A stretch of 27,996 bases of DNA from Oscillibacter sp. (GTDB lineage: Bacteria > Bacillota > Clostridia > Oscillospirales > Oscillospiraceae), in NCBI GenBank assembly GCA_003487665.1, contig DNFA01000009.1, positions 20,295 to 48,290 on the forward strand, in the 5' to 3' direction. The translations under genes and the position numbers were made by a program. The notes beneath the pieces are model-generated. The model did not search any database. It was not told the DNA's origin and was given only the letters and a program-made list of their open reading frames with translations. Within the stretch, counting starts at the first letter, position 1, and the number at the start of each line of letters is the position of its first letter. This document shows, piece after piece, positions 1 to 8,422 of this stretch.

Positions 1-39
1 GCCCGCAGCGCCAAGCTGCGCGTGGCGGAGAAGGTATAA
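1..39 (+). CDS. rsmH: 3' end of 16S rRNA m4C1402 methyltransferase RsmH (partial)
   Basis: Only the last 12 codons and the TAA stop lie in the window. The readable C-terminus is ARSAKLRVAEKV, which matches the conserved RSAKLR-A-E ending of RsmH (MraW). RsmH methylates N4 of C1402 in 16S rRNA. Its position just upstream of ftsL is the standard dcw order (mraZ-rsmH-ftsL), which supports the call although the fragment is very short. The catalytic domain is outside the window. Confidence 0.75.
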   Translation, partial: ARSAKLRVAEKV

Positions 40-76
40 GGGCAGGCGGGACGCCGTATCCCCCTGCAAATAGTCC

Positions 77-148
77 TGTAGGGCGGGACCCATGTGTCCC
101 GCCGCCTGACGTACATGCAACGGCGGGGCACGCGGGCCCCGCCCTACA
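77..148. repeat. Imperfect inverted repeat (REP/MITE-like) between rsmH and ftsL
   Basis: Two 28-nt arms (77-104 and 121-148) are inverted copies matching at 24 of 28 positions, separated by a 16-nt loop. The outer ends read TGTAGGGCGGG and CCCGCCCTACA. The element occupies much of the 176-nt gap between rsmH and ftsL. There is no T-run after the stem, so it is not a standard terminator. I infer a dispersed palindromic element; this exact sequence is not repeated elsewhere in the window. Confidence 0.7.
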
Positions 149-215
149 AAACCGCAAGCGGCTGCAACAAAGTATCGGCGGAATAGAACCGCCGGAGGAA
201 GGGAGTGAACGCGCC

Positions 216-770
216 ATGGCTGATAATAGCAAGCACTACCGCCGCAGCAGCACCTACGGCTCGCTGGCCTATGATCTGGACGCTCTGGCGCGGGAACGGC
301 AGCTGGACGACGCGGGGAGACTTCCGGAAAGAAAACAGCGGCCGGCACAGCCGGAGATACAGACGGCGCAGCGGCGCAGGCCGGCGGCGCAGGCTGCGGT
401 GCGTCCGTCGCCGGTGGTGGTGCTGGGGACGCTGGTGATCGCGGGCATGGTGATCGCGCTGATGCTGTGCTATGTGAAGCTGACGGGCATTTCCGACAAT
501 GTGTCGTCCATCAAGCGGGAGATCTCCGCGCTGGAGGAGCAGCACATCGCTTTGCTGACGGAATATGAGCGCACGTTCGATCTGGCTGCGGTGAAAGCAG
601 CGGCAGAGGCGGCGGGCATGAGCAAGCCCAGCAGCGGGCAGATCCAGTATATCGACCTGTCGGGCGCCGACAGCGTGGAGGTGTACGCCGCAGGCGGCGC
701 AGCGGCGCTGAACGGCTTCACGGCAAGGGTGGAGGACATCTGGGCGTACATACTGGAATATTTCCGCTGA
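216..770 (+). CDS. ftsL: FtsL-like septum division protein
   Basis: A 184-aa bitopic membrane protein. Residues 1-65 are a long, basic, Arg/Pro/Gln-rich cytoplasmic segment, residues about 66-88 form one membrane helix, and residues about 90-125 are a heptad-like coiled coil (SSIKREISALEEQHIALL). The tail to 184 is short and extracytoplasmic. This is the layout of FtsL, which joins DivIC/FtsB and FtsQ/DivIB in the divisome and helps activate FtsW-FtsI. Sequence conservation in FtsL is weak, so the call rests on topology and on position between rsmH and the transpeptidase gene. The start at 216 follows purine-rich GGAGGAAGGGAG. The N-terminal extension is longer than in many homologues. Confidence 0.82.
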   Translation: MADNSKHYRRSSTYGSLAYDLDALARERQLDDAGRLPERKQRPAQPEIQTAQRRRPAAQAAVRPSPVVVLGTLVIAGMVIALMLCYVKLTGISDNVSSIKREISALEEQHIALLTEYERTFDLAAVKAAAEAAGMSKPSSGQIQYIDLSGADSVEVYAAGGAAALNGFTARVEDIWAYILEYFR

Positions 771-848
771 GGGAAAGTATAGTAGTAACGCGGGGAGTAA
801 GAAGGCGACTTCTTGCTCCTTGCTTGGTCTATAACGAGGAGGCTCCCC

Positions 849-3107
849 ATGGCAGCAAACCAGAACCCCAACCGAAAAAGCGAGAGCATCCGGCGTGCCA
901 ACCGGATCATCCAGACGCGCTCGTTCGTGCTGATGATCCTGATGGGCGTGGTGATGTTCGTGCTGCTGTTCTTCCGGCTGTTCGACCTGCAGATCACCCG
1001 GCACGAGGAGCTGCAGAGCAAGGCGGTGAACCAGCAGACGCGGCGGACGGTGGTCACAGCCTCGCGGGGCACCATTTACGACACCGCAGGCAACATTCTG
1101 GCTATATCCTCCAGCGCGGAGACGATCATCCTGTCCCCGCTGGAGATCAACAACGCGCTGAACGACACCGAGAATCCCGTGACGTGGACGAAGGACTCGC
1201 TGGCGGCGGGACTGGCGGAGATACTGGGCAAGGACGCCGCGTCCATCCGCAAGCGGATGGACAACGTGAAATCCCAGTATGAGCTGATCCAGCTGCGGGC
1301 GGACGAGGAGGTGGCCGCCAAGGTACGCGCCTATGTGGAGGAGAACAAGATCAGCGGCGTGCATCTTGTGGCGGACACCAAGCGGTACTATCCCTACGGC
1401 TCGCTGGCGGCGCAGGTCATCGGCTTTGTGGGCGACGACAACACCGGCCTGTACGGGCTGGAGGCCTATTACGAGGAGGAGCTGGAGGGGCAGAGCGGTC
1501 TGGTGATCTCCGCCAAGGATCAGGCAGAGAACGACATGCTGTATACCTATGAGCAGTATTTCGCCGCCAAGAATGGCAGCGACCTGACGCTGACGCTGGA
1601 CACCACCATCCAGTACTATCTGGAAAAGGGGCTGGAGGCCATGACGGATAAGTTTTCCGCAGCCAACGGCGCCAGCGGCATCGTTATGAACGCCAAGACC
1701 GGCGGCATCATGGCTATGGCGTCCTATCCCAACTACGACCTGAACGACTTTCTGACGGTCAGCGACCAGACGCTGCAGGAGCGCATCGAGCGCGGCGAGA
1801 GCACGCTGGCGGATATGCAGCTGCTGCAGTGGCGTAACAAGGCGCTGAACGATACCTACGAGCCGGGCTCCACCTTCAAGATCCTGACGCTGTCGGCGGC
1901 GCTGGAGGAGGGCGTGGTGGATAAGACCACCACCGTCAACTGCGGCGGCAGCGTGAATATCTCCGGCTACACCATCCACTGCTCCAACAAGAACGGCCAC
2001 GGCTTACAGACGCTGGTGCAGTCGGTGGGGAATTCCTGCAACCCGGCGTTCATCAACTACGGGCTGCGCATCGGCAACGAGAAGTTCTATGAATACATGC
2101 GCTCCTTCGGGCTGATGAACACCACGGGCATCGATCTGGGCGGCGAGGCCGTGGGCGTGTTCGCCGCGGACAGCAGCTTCACCCAGCTGGATCTGGCCTG
2201 CTACGCCTTCGGCCAGAACTTCACCGTGACGCCGCTGACGCTGATCTCGGCACAGGCGGCCTGCGTCAACGGCGGGTATCTGCACACGCCGTATCTGGTG
2301 GAACGCATCACCGACAGCGACGGCAACGTGACCTATCGCCACGACAGCACCCCGGTGCGACAGGTCATCAGCGAGCAGACCTCCGCCACCGTGCGGGAAT
2401 GTCTGGAATACGTGGTGGCCAGCGGCACCGGCAAGAACGGGCAGGTGGCCGGCTATCGCATCGGCGGCAAGACCGGCACGGCCGATAAGGGGCAGACCGG
2501 CGACGTGGTGGTGTCCTTCCTGTGCTTTGCGCCGGCGGACGACCCGCAGGTCATCATGCTCATCACCATGGACACCCCCTCCCGCGCCACCGGCACCTAT
2601 GTGTCCGGCGGCAACATGGTGGCGCCCACCGCCAGCACCGTTATGGCGGAGATCCTGCCCTATCTGGGCATAGAGCCAAGCTACTCCGCCGAGGAGCTGC
2701 TGGGCATGGACACCACGGTGCCCAACGTCATCGGCAGCACCGTGGAGCAGGCCAAGGAGAAGCTGAAGGAGCGGGCGCTGAGCTATAAGATCGTGGGCGA
2801 CGGCGATACCATCACCGACCAGACCCCCGCCGGCGGCGCGATCATCCCCGGCAAGTCCACGGTGATCCTGTACGCCTCCGCCGCCAAGCCCACGGACAAG
2901 TGCGTGGTGCCCCATCTGCTGGGCAAGACGCCCTCGGAGGCCAACACCGCCGCCACCGCCGCCGGGCTGCTGATCCGGTTCTCCGGCACCACCGGCAGCG
3001 AGTCCAGCGCCATCCGCGTGCTGAGCCAGTCCATCGACGAGGGCACGGAGGTGGACGCCGGTACGGTCATCACCGTGCAGCTGGGCGATACGTCCGTGAC
3101 CGACTGA
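849..3107 (+). CDS. ftsI: Class B penicillin-binding protein (FtsI/SpoVD type) with two PASTA domains
   Basis: A 752-aa division-type DD-transpeptidase. One membrane anchor lies near residues 27-45, followed by the dimerisation (pedestal) domain and the transpeptidase domain. The catalytic motifs are all present: STFK with Ser341 and Lys344, SCN at 396-398, and KTG at 541-543. Two PASTA repeats follow (about 624-683 starting VPNVIG, and about 690-748 starting VPHLLG). It cross-links septal or spore peptidoglycan together with the SEDS glycosyltransferase encoded downstream at 5923. ATG 849 is preferred over the in-frame ATG at 813 because GAGGAGG lies 6 nt upstream of it. Domain content alone does not separate vegetative FtsI/PBP2B from sporulation SpoVD; the dcw position fits either. 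Confidence 0.93.
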   Translation: MAANQNPNRKSESIRRANRIIQTRSFVLMILMGVVMFVLLFFRLFDLQITRHEELQSKAVNQQTRRTVVTASRGTIYDTAGNILAISSSAETIILSPLEINNALNDTENPVTWTKDSLAAGLAEILGKDAASIRKRMDNVKSQYELIQLRADEEVAAKVRAYVEENKISGVHLVADTKRYYPYGSLAAQVIGFVGDDNTGLYGLEAYYEEELEGQSGLVISAKDQAENDMLYTYEQYFAAKNGSDLTLTLDTTIQYYLEKGLEAMTDKFSAANGASGIVMNAKTGGIMAMASYPNYDLNDFLTVSDQTLQERIERGESTLADMQLLQWRNKALNDTYEPGSTFKILTLSAALEEGVVDKTTTVNCGGSVNISGYTIHCSNKNGHGLQTLVQSVGNSCNPAFINYGLRIGNEKFYEYMRSFGLMNTTGIDLGGEAVGVFAADSSFTQLDLACYAFGQNFTVTPLTLISAQAACVNGGYLHTPYLVERITDSDGNVTYRHDSTPVRQVISEQTSATVRECLEYVVASGTGKNGQVAGYRIGGKTGTADKGQTGDVVVSFLCFAPADDPQVIMLITMDTPSRATGTYVSGGNMVAPTASTVMAEILPYLGIEPSYSAEELLGMDTTVPNVIGSTVEQAKEKLKERALSYKIVGDGDTITDQTPAGGAIIPGKSTVILYASAAKPTDKCVVPHLLGKTPSEANTAATAAGLLIRFSGTTGSESSAIRVLSQSIDEGTEVDAGTVITVQLGDTSVTD

Positions 3108-3167
3108 CAAACCACACGTTTTGCTCGACAAAGGGCACACGGTTCCCTTTTCTGCGCGGTTTTTCTG

Positions 3168-3176
3168 TGGTACAAT
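3168..3176 (+). promoter_or_regulatory. Possible extended -10 promoter upstream of murE
   Basis: TGG followed by TACAAT forms an extended -10 element 38 nt before the murE start. No good -35 hexamer lies 16-18 nt upstream. It could give murE internal transcription within the dcw cluster. The 106-nt gap between the transpeptidase gene and murE is otherwise without a recognisable feature. Confidence 0.4.
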
Positions 3177-3213
3177 AGATAGCCGAAATCGACTGTAAAG
3201 GAGTGGATCCCCC

Positions 3214-4668
3214 ATGACATTGAAGGAGCTGCTGGCCGGGCTGGACATTCTGTCCTCCAGCGCCGACCTGAATACAGACATACACGAGGTGCAGTACGAC
3301 TCCCGGCTGGTGGAGCCGGGCGACCTGTTCATCGCCGTGCCCGGCGCGGCGGCGGACGGCCACAAATTCATCCCCATGGCGCGGGAGAAGGGCGCCGCCT
3401 GCGTACTGTGCGAAAAGATACCGGAGGGAGACGTCCCCTTCGTGCAGGTGGCCGACACCCGCCGGGCGCTGGCGGTGGTGGGCGGCAACCGCTTTGACCA
3501 TCCCGCCAGAGAGCTGACCATGATCGGCATCACCGGCACCAGCGGCAAGACCACCAGCACCTACCTCATCAAGAGCATTCTGGAGCAGAAGGCCGGAGCC
3601 AAGGTGGGGCTGATCGGCACCATCCAGAATATGATCGGCGACCGGGCGCTCCACACGGAGCGCACCACGCCGGAGTCCTTCGAGCTGCAGCGGCTGCTGC
3701 GGGAGATGTCCGACGCGGGCTGCACCCATGTGGTGATGGAGGTATCCTCCCACGCGCTGGTGCTGGATCGGGTATACGGCATCCGGTTCGCCGTGGGCGT
3801 CTTCACCAACCTCAGTCAGGATCATCTGGACTTTCACAAGACCATGGAGGAATACTGCGACGCCAAGGCGCTGCTGATGCGCCAGTGCGACGTGGGCATC
3901 TACAACGCCGACGACCGGTGGGCGGCGCGGCTGATGGAGCACGCCGACTGCCCCCGCCGATTCTCCTACGCCGTGAACGCCAAGGCCGATCTGGTGGCCA
4001 AAAACGTGGCGCTGCACGCCGGAAGCGTGGACTTTGACGCGGAGGCCGACACGGAGTGGAGCCACGTCCATGTGGGCATACCGGCGCTGTTCACCGTTTA
4101 TAATACGCTGGACGCCATGGCCTGCTGCTGGAATCTGGGCGTGCCCCTGACCGAGTGCGCCGACGCGCTGGCTAAGAACCACGGCGTGAAGGGGCGGATG
4201 GAGATCATTCCCACCCCCGGCATGGATTTCACGGTGCTCAACGACTACGCCCACAAGCCCGACGCGCTGGAAAAGGTGCTCCGCTCCGCCAAGGAATTCG
4301 CCAAGGGGCGGGTGGTGGTGCTGTTCGGCTGCGGCGGCGACCGGGATAAGACGAAGCGCCCCGTGATGGGCGAGATCGCCGGGCGGCTGGCGGACTTCGT
4401 CATCGTCACCAGCGACAATCCCCGCACGGAGAAGCCCGAGGCCATCATCGACGACATTCTGGTGGGGCTGCGCGGCTGCGACACGCCCCATGTGACCATC
4501 CCCGACCGGGTGGCCGCCATCCACTACGCCATGGACAACGCCCAGAGCGGCGACGTGATCGTGCTGGCGGGCAAGGGGCACGAGGATTATCAGGAGATCG
4601 ACCACAAGCACTATCCCATGGATGAGCGGGTCATCGTGGCCGAGCATCTGAGGGATATGCGGAAATAA
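3214..4668 (+). CDS. murE: UDP-N-acetylmuramoyl-L-alanyl-D-glutamate--2,6-diaminopimelate ligase
   Basis: A 484-aa Mur ligase that adds the third amino acid to UDP-MurNAc-L-Ala-D-Glu in the cytoplasm, using ATP. The P-loop GITGTSGKTT lies at 105-114 with Lys112. The motif DNPR at 401-404 is the known signature of enzymes specific for meso-diaminopimelate rather than lysine, so the wall is predicted to be of the meso-DAP type. AAGGAG at 3198-3203 sets the start at 3214. Length is normal for the family. It is the only Mur ligase in this cluster: murF, murD and murC, usually nearby, are missing. The TAA stop lies inside a 20-bp direct repeat that flanks an inserted palindromic segment downstream. 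Confidence 0.97.
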   Translation: MTLKELLAGLDILSSSADLNTDIHEVQYDSRLVEPGDLFIAVPGAAADGHKFIPMAREKGAACVLCEKIPEGDVPFVQVADTRRALAVVGGNRFDHPARELTMIGITGTSGKTTSTYLIKSILEQKAGAKVGLIGTIQNMIGDRALHTERTTPESFELQRLLREMSDAGCTHVVMEVSSHALVLDRVYGIRFAVGVFTNLSQDHLDFHKTMEEYCDAKALLMRQCDVGIYNADDRWAARLMEHADCPRRFSYAVNAKADLVAKNVALHAGSVDFDAEADTEWSHVHVGIPALFTVYNTLDAMACCWNLGVPLTECADALAKNHGVKGRMEIIPTPGMDFTVLNDYAHKPDALEKVLRSAKEFAKGRVVVLFGCGGDRDKTKRPVMGEIAGRLADFVIVTSDNPRTEKPEAIIDDILVGLRGCDTPHVTIPDRVAAIHYAMDNAQSGDVIVLAGKGHEDYQEIDHKHYPMDERVIVAEHLRDMRK

Positions 4669-4860
4669 AGAAAAGACCTCCGGAAGCGCGTTCCCGCGCT
4701 GTCATTGCGCAGCCAGTCCTCAGACTGGCTGCGGCAATCCGTTTTCCTCTGTCCGGGGATGCGGATTCCCACGCCAGTGTGCGCACCGGCTCGGAATGAC
4801 AGGAACGGAAAACAGTGCGGGATCACAGCGCAGAGCCGAAAAATAAAGAAAAGACCTCCG
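4663..4860. repeat. Insertion segment flanked by an exact 20-bp direct repeat
   Basis: Positions 4663-4682 and 4841-4860 are identical (AAATAAAGAAAAGACCTCCG). The first copy spans the murE stop codon; the second leads into the palindrome and ribosome binding site of mraY. The 158 bp between them hold a long palindrome (4700-4801) and some flanking sequence. Removing one repeat copy plus the insert would restore a short murE-mraY spacer. This suggests insertion with duplication of the target, or a local duplication (inference). Confidence 0.7.
4700..4801. repeat. 102-bp imperfect palindromic interspersed repeat
   Basis: The segment begins TGTCATTGCG and ends CGGAATGACA. The two halves are diverged inverted copies: the left arm (TGTCATTGCGCAGCCAG, then TGGCTGCGGCAATCCG) corresponds to the reverse complement of the right arm (TGTCATTCCGAGCCGG, then TGGCGTGGGAATCCGC). 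From general knowledge it resembles short non-autonomous repeats common in Oscillospiraceae genomes. No ORF lies in it. It sits between murE and mraY, transcribed within the dcw cluster. Confidence 0.7.
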
Positions 4861-4872
4861 CCCGGGCGGAGG
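4855..4872. other. Perfect 18-nt palindrome before the mraY ribosome binding site
   Basis: CCTCCGCCCGGGCGGAGG is fully self-complementary and lies directly before GGGAAGGAG, the mraY Shine-Dalgarno region. On the - strand it is followed by a T-rich run (TCTTTTCTTTATTTTT), so it could act as a terminator for antisense transcription. On the + strand it is a hairpin next to the ribosome binding site. Confidence 0.55.
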
Positions 4873-4888
4873 GAAGGAGCAAGCTGTT

Positions 4889-5887
<999 letters not shown>

Positions 5888-5922
5888 CATTTCTCCGGCA
5901 CTCTCAGGAAAGGAGGGATACC

Positions 5923-7128
5923 ATGACCCGAGCGGAACAGCAGGCGCGCAAGGCGCAGCAGGAACGGATGCGCCAGGTGGAGCGCAGGCATAAGGAAGCC
6001 GCCCGCGGGCAGATGGATCTCCCCTTCCTGATCCTGACGCTGCTGCTGACGGCCATCGGCCTTATCATGCTGTTCTCCGCCAGCTTTCCCCGCGCCTATT
6101 ACGACACCGGCGACGGCACCTACTACTTCAAGCGGCAGGCCATTTTCGCGGTCATCGGTCTTGTGGCCATGTTCGTGGTCAGCAAGATCAACTACCAGCG
6201 CTGGCGCGGCGCGGGACGGCTGCTGGTGGGGCTGGCGCTGTTTCTGCTGATACTGGTCATCATCCCCCACAACCCGCTGGCCATCACCTCCAACAACGCC
6301 ACCCGCTGGCTGGGCATCCGGGGCGTGTTCCAGTTCCAGCCCTCGGAGATCGCCAAGTTAGCGGTCATCGTCTACTTCTCCGACACCATTTCGAAAAAGC
6401 GGGAGAAGATGCTGACGTGGCGGCAGGGCATACTGCCCTATGTGGCGCTGCTGGCGGTCATCGGCGTGCTGATGATGCTGGAGCCTCACCTGTCGGGCAC
6501 CGTCCTGATCTTCGCCACCGGCGCGGTGCTGATGATCGTGGGCGGCATACAGGGCTGGCTGGTGGCGGTGGGCGTCACCGGCGTCAGCGCACTGGGCTTT
6601 CTGTTCGTAAAGCTGGCGGAGGCCGGCGTCATCAAGTACGGCGCGGCGCGTATCGAGATGTGGCACAACCCGTGGGAGGACTATTACGGCGACGGCTACC
6701 AGCTGGCGCAGAGCCTGATCACCATCGGCTCCGGCGGCCTGCTGGGCGTGGGACTGGGCCGGGGACGGCAGAAGTTTCTGTACCTGCCGGAGCAGTACAA
6801 CGACTTCATTTTTTCCGTGGTGTGCGAGGAGCTGGGGCTGATCGGCGCGTGCGTTATCATGCTGATCTTCTCCATGCTGATCCTCCGGGGCTTCTGGATC
6901 GCCCTCCATGCCCGCGACCGCTTCGGCGCGCTGCTGGTGGTGGGCGTGATGACCCATCTGGCCTTGCAGACATTTTTGAACATCGCCGTGGTGTCCGGCT
7001 TCGTGCCCACCACGGGCATCTCCCTCCCCTTCTTCAGCTACGGCGGCACGGCACTGTGCCTGCAGCTGGTGGAGATGGGCATCGTGCTGAGCGTATCGCG
7101 GCAGATGCCCGCGGCACGGGCGGGATAA
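5923..7128 (+). CDS. ftsW: SEDS peptidoglycan glycosyltransferase FtsW/SpoVE
   Basis: A 401-aa SEDS-family membrane protein with a basic, Gln/Arg-rich N-terminus (about 30 residues) and around ten membrane helices. Signature stretches include QPSEIAKLAVIVYFSD, IGSGGLLGVGLGRGRQKF, LPEQYNDFIFSVVCEELG and TTGISLPFFSYGG. Asp294 in the YNDFIF motif corresponds to the catalytic Asp described in RodA/FtsW. It polymerises lipid II at the septum with the class B PBP encoded at 849. ATG 5923 is chosen over the open frame beginning further upstream because AAAGGAGGG lies just before it and the upstream frame overlaps mraY. FtsW and SpoVE cannot be separated from sequence alone. Confidence 0.94.
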   Translation: MTRAEQQARKAQQERMRQVERRHKEAARGQMDLPFLILTLLLTAIGLIMLFSASFPRAYYDTGDGTYYFKRQAIFAVIGLVAMFVVSKINYQRWRGAGRLLVGLALFLLILVIIPHNPLAITSNNATRWLGIRGVFQFQPSEIAKLAVIVYFSDTISKKREKMLTWRQGILPYVALLAVIGVLMMLEPHLSGTVLIFATGAVLMIVGGIQGWLVAVGVTGVSALGFLFVKLAEAGVIKYGAARIEMWHNPWEDYYGDGYQLAQSLITIGSGGLLGVGLGRGRQKFLYLPEQYNDFIFSVVCEELGLIGACVIMLIFSMLILRGFWIALHARDRFGALLVVGVMTHLALQTFLNIAVVSGFVPTTGISLPFFSYGGTALCLQLVEMGIVLSVSRQMPAARAG

Positions 7129-7200
7129 AAGCGCAGAATCCGACAACAAATCGTAATATTTGACAGATAAAATACAGAACGTATCGAATTTTCAGGTATA

Positions 7201-7217
7201 AGCCGCCCAAGGCGGCT
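7201..7217 (+). other. Small hairpin just before the murG ribosome binding site
   Basis: AGCCGCC-CAA-GGCGGCT is a perfect 7-bp stem with a 3-nt loop. It ends 2 nt before CAGGAG of murG. No T-run follows, so a terminator is unlikely. The ftsW-murG gap (104 nt) also contains a TTGACA hexamer at 7160-7165, but without a convincing -10 partner. Confidence 0.5.
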
Positions 7218-7232
7218 GGCAGGAGCAACCGT

Positions 7233-8351
7233 ATGAGAGTGATATTTACCTGCGGCGGCACCGCAGGACATGTGAATCCGGCGCTGGCGCTGGCGGGCTA
7301 TATGCGGGAAAAGGAGCCGGACACCGCCGTGCTGTTCGTGGGCACGCCCACGGGCATGGAGCGGGAACTGGTGGCCAAGGCGGGGTACGACTACGCCGCC
7401 GTGGAGGTCAGCAGCTTCCAGCGGAAGCTGAACGCCGAGGGCATCCGCCACAACCTGCACACCCTGCGGGTGCTGGCCTCCTCCGGGCGGCAGGCACGCG
7501 CCATCCTGCGGGATTTCAAGCCCGACCTGGTGGTGGGCACCGGCGGCTACGCCAGCTATCCCATGGTGAAGGCGGCGGCTAAGGCGCACATCCCCACCGC
7601 CGTACACGAGAGCAACATGGTGCCCGGCCTGACCACAAAGATGCTGGAGGAGTACGCCGGCGTCATCATGGTGGGCTTTGAGGACTGCCGCCAGCACTAC
7701 CGGCACCCGGAGCGCATCGCCGTCACAGGTACGCCGGTGCGGGGCGATTTCTTCCGGCTCAGCCGGGAGGAGGCGCGGAAAAGGCTGGGCTTTGACGACG
7801 ACGCGCCCCTTGTGGTATCCTTTTGGGGAAGTCTGGGCGCCAGCCACATGAACGAGGCCATGGTGGACTTCTTCCGCCGGGAGGACGCGGATGGCTACCC
7901 CTTCCGCCACATCCATGCGGCGGGCAAGGGCAGCTGGCCGGTCATGGAGCAGAAGCTGCGGGAGCTGGGTCTGCCCCGCTCCCCGCGTCTGGACGTGCGG
8001 CAGTACATCTACGACATGGACGTGGTGATGGCGGCGGCGGACGTGGTGCTGTGCCGCGCCGGCGCCTCCACCATCAGCGAGCTGACGGCGCTGGGCAAGC
8101 CCACGGTGATGGTGCCGTCCCCCTATGTGACCAACAACCATCAGGAGAAGAACGCCCGGCTGCTGGAGACTCACGGCGGTGCCGTGGTCATCACCGAGCC
8201 GGAGGCCACCGGCGGCGGGCTGTACGACGCCGTGAGCGCCATTCTCTCCGACAGCGAAAAGCGCTCCTCCATGGCGCGAGCCATGAAGGAGCTGGGTATC
8301 CCCGACGCCACGGAGCGCATCTATGACACGGTCATGGCGCTGGTGAAGTAG
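7233..8351 (+). CDS. murG: UDP-N-acetylglucosamine--N-acetylmuramyl-(pentapeptide) pyrophosphoryl-undecaprenol GlcNAc transferase
   Basis: A 372-aa GT28 glycosyltransferase that converts lipid I to lipid II at the inner face of the membrane. The N-terminal glycine-rich loop CGGTAGHVNPALALA (His13) is present, followed by VVGTGGYASYP, a HESNMVPG segment (HEQN in many homologues) and the C-terminal UDP-GlcNAc site RAGASTISELTALGKP with NNHQEKNA. Length is typical. GGCAGGAG precedes the ATG. It follows ftsW in the dcw cluster and is followed by murA rather than the murC or murB seen in many Firmicutes. Confidence 0.97.
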   Translation: MRVIFTCGGTAGHVNPALALAGYMREKEPDTAVLFVGTPTGMERELVAKAGYDYAAVEVSSFQRKLNAEGIRHNLHTLRVLASSGRQARAILRDFKPDLVVGTGGYASYPMVKAAAKAHIPTAVHESNMVPGLTTKMLEEYAGVIMVGFEDCRQHYRHPERIAVTGTPVRGDFFRLSREEARKRLGFDDDAPLVVSFWGSLGASHMNEAMVDFFRREDADGYPFRHIHAAGKGSWPVMEQKLRELGLPRSPRLDVRQYIYDMDVVMAAADVVLCRAGASTISELTALGKPTVMVPSPYVTNNHQEKNARLLETHGGAVVITEPEATGGGLYDAVSAILSDSEKRSSMARAMKELGIPDATERIYDTVMALVK

Positions 8352-8362
8352 GGCAGGCACCT

Positions 8363-8417
8363 CCCTCCCCTGTTCCCACATACAATGGCATAGCTGTTGG
8401 ATACGGGAAAGGGAGGG
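8363..8417 (+). promoter_or_regulatory. Hairpin that could mask the murA Shine-Dalgarno site
   Basis: CCCTCCC (8363-8369) can pair with GGGAGGG (8411-8417), and TTCCC (8373-8377) with GGGAA (8405-8409). This gives 12 bp with a small internal loop and a 27-nt apical loop. GGGAGGG is the likely ribosome binding site of murA (ATG at 8423). Pairing would lower translation initiation; any regulatory use is inference. Confidence 0.45.
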
Positions 8418-8422
8418 CATAT

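Noticed and set aside
144..2000. 618-codon - strand frame opposite ftsL and the transpeptidase gene
   Set aside because: Antisense shadow with no recognisable motif and no promoter or ribosome binding site.
7160..7189. Possible promoter upstream of murG (TTGACA at 7160-7165)
   Set aside because: No acceptable -10 hexamer lies 16-18 nt downstream; the nearest candidates match only three of six bases.
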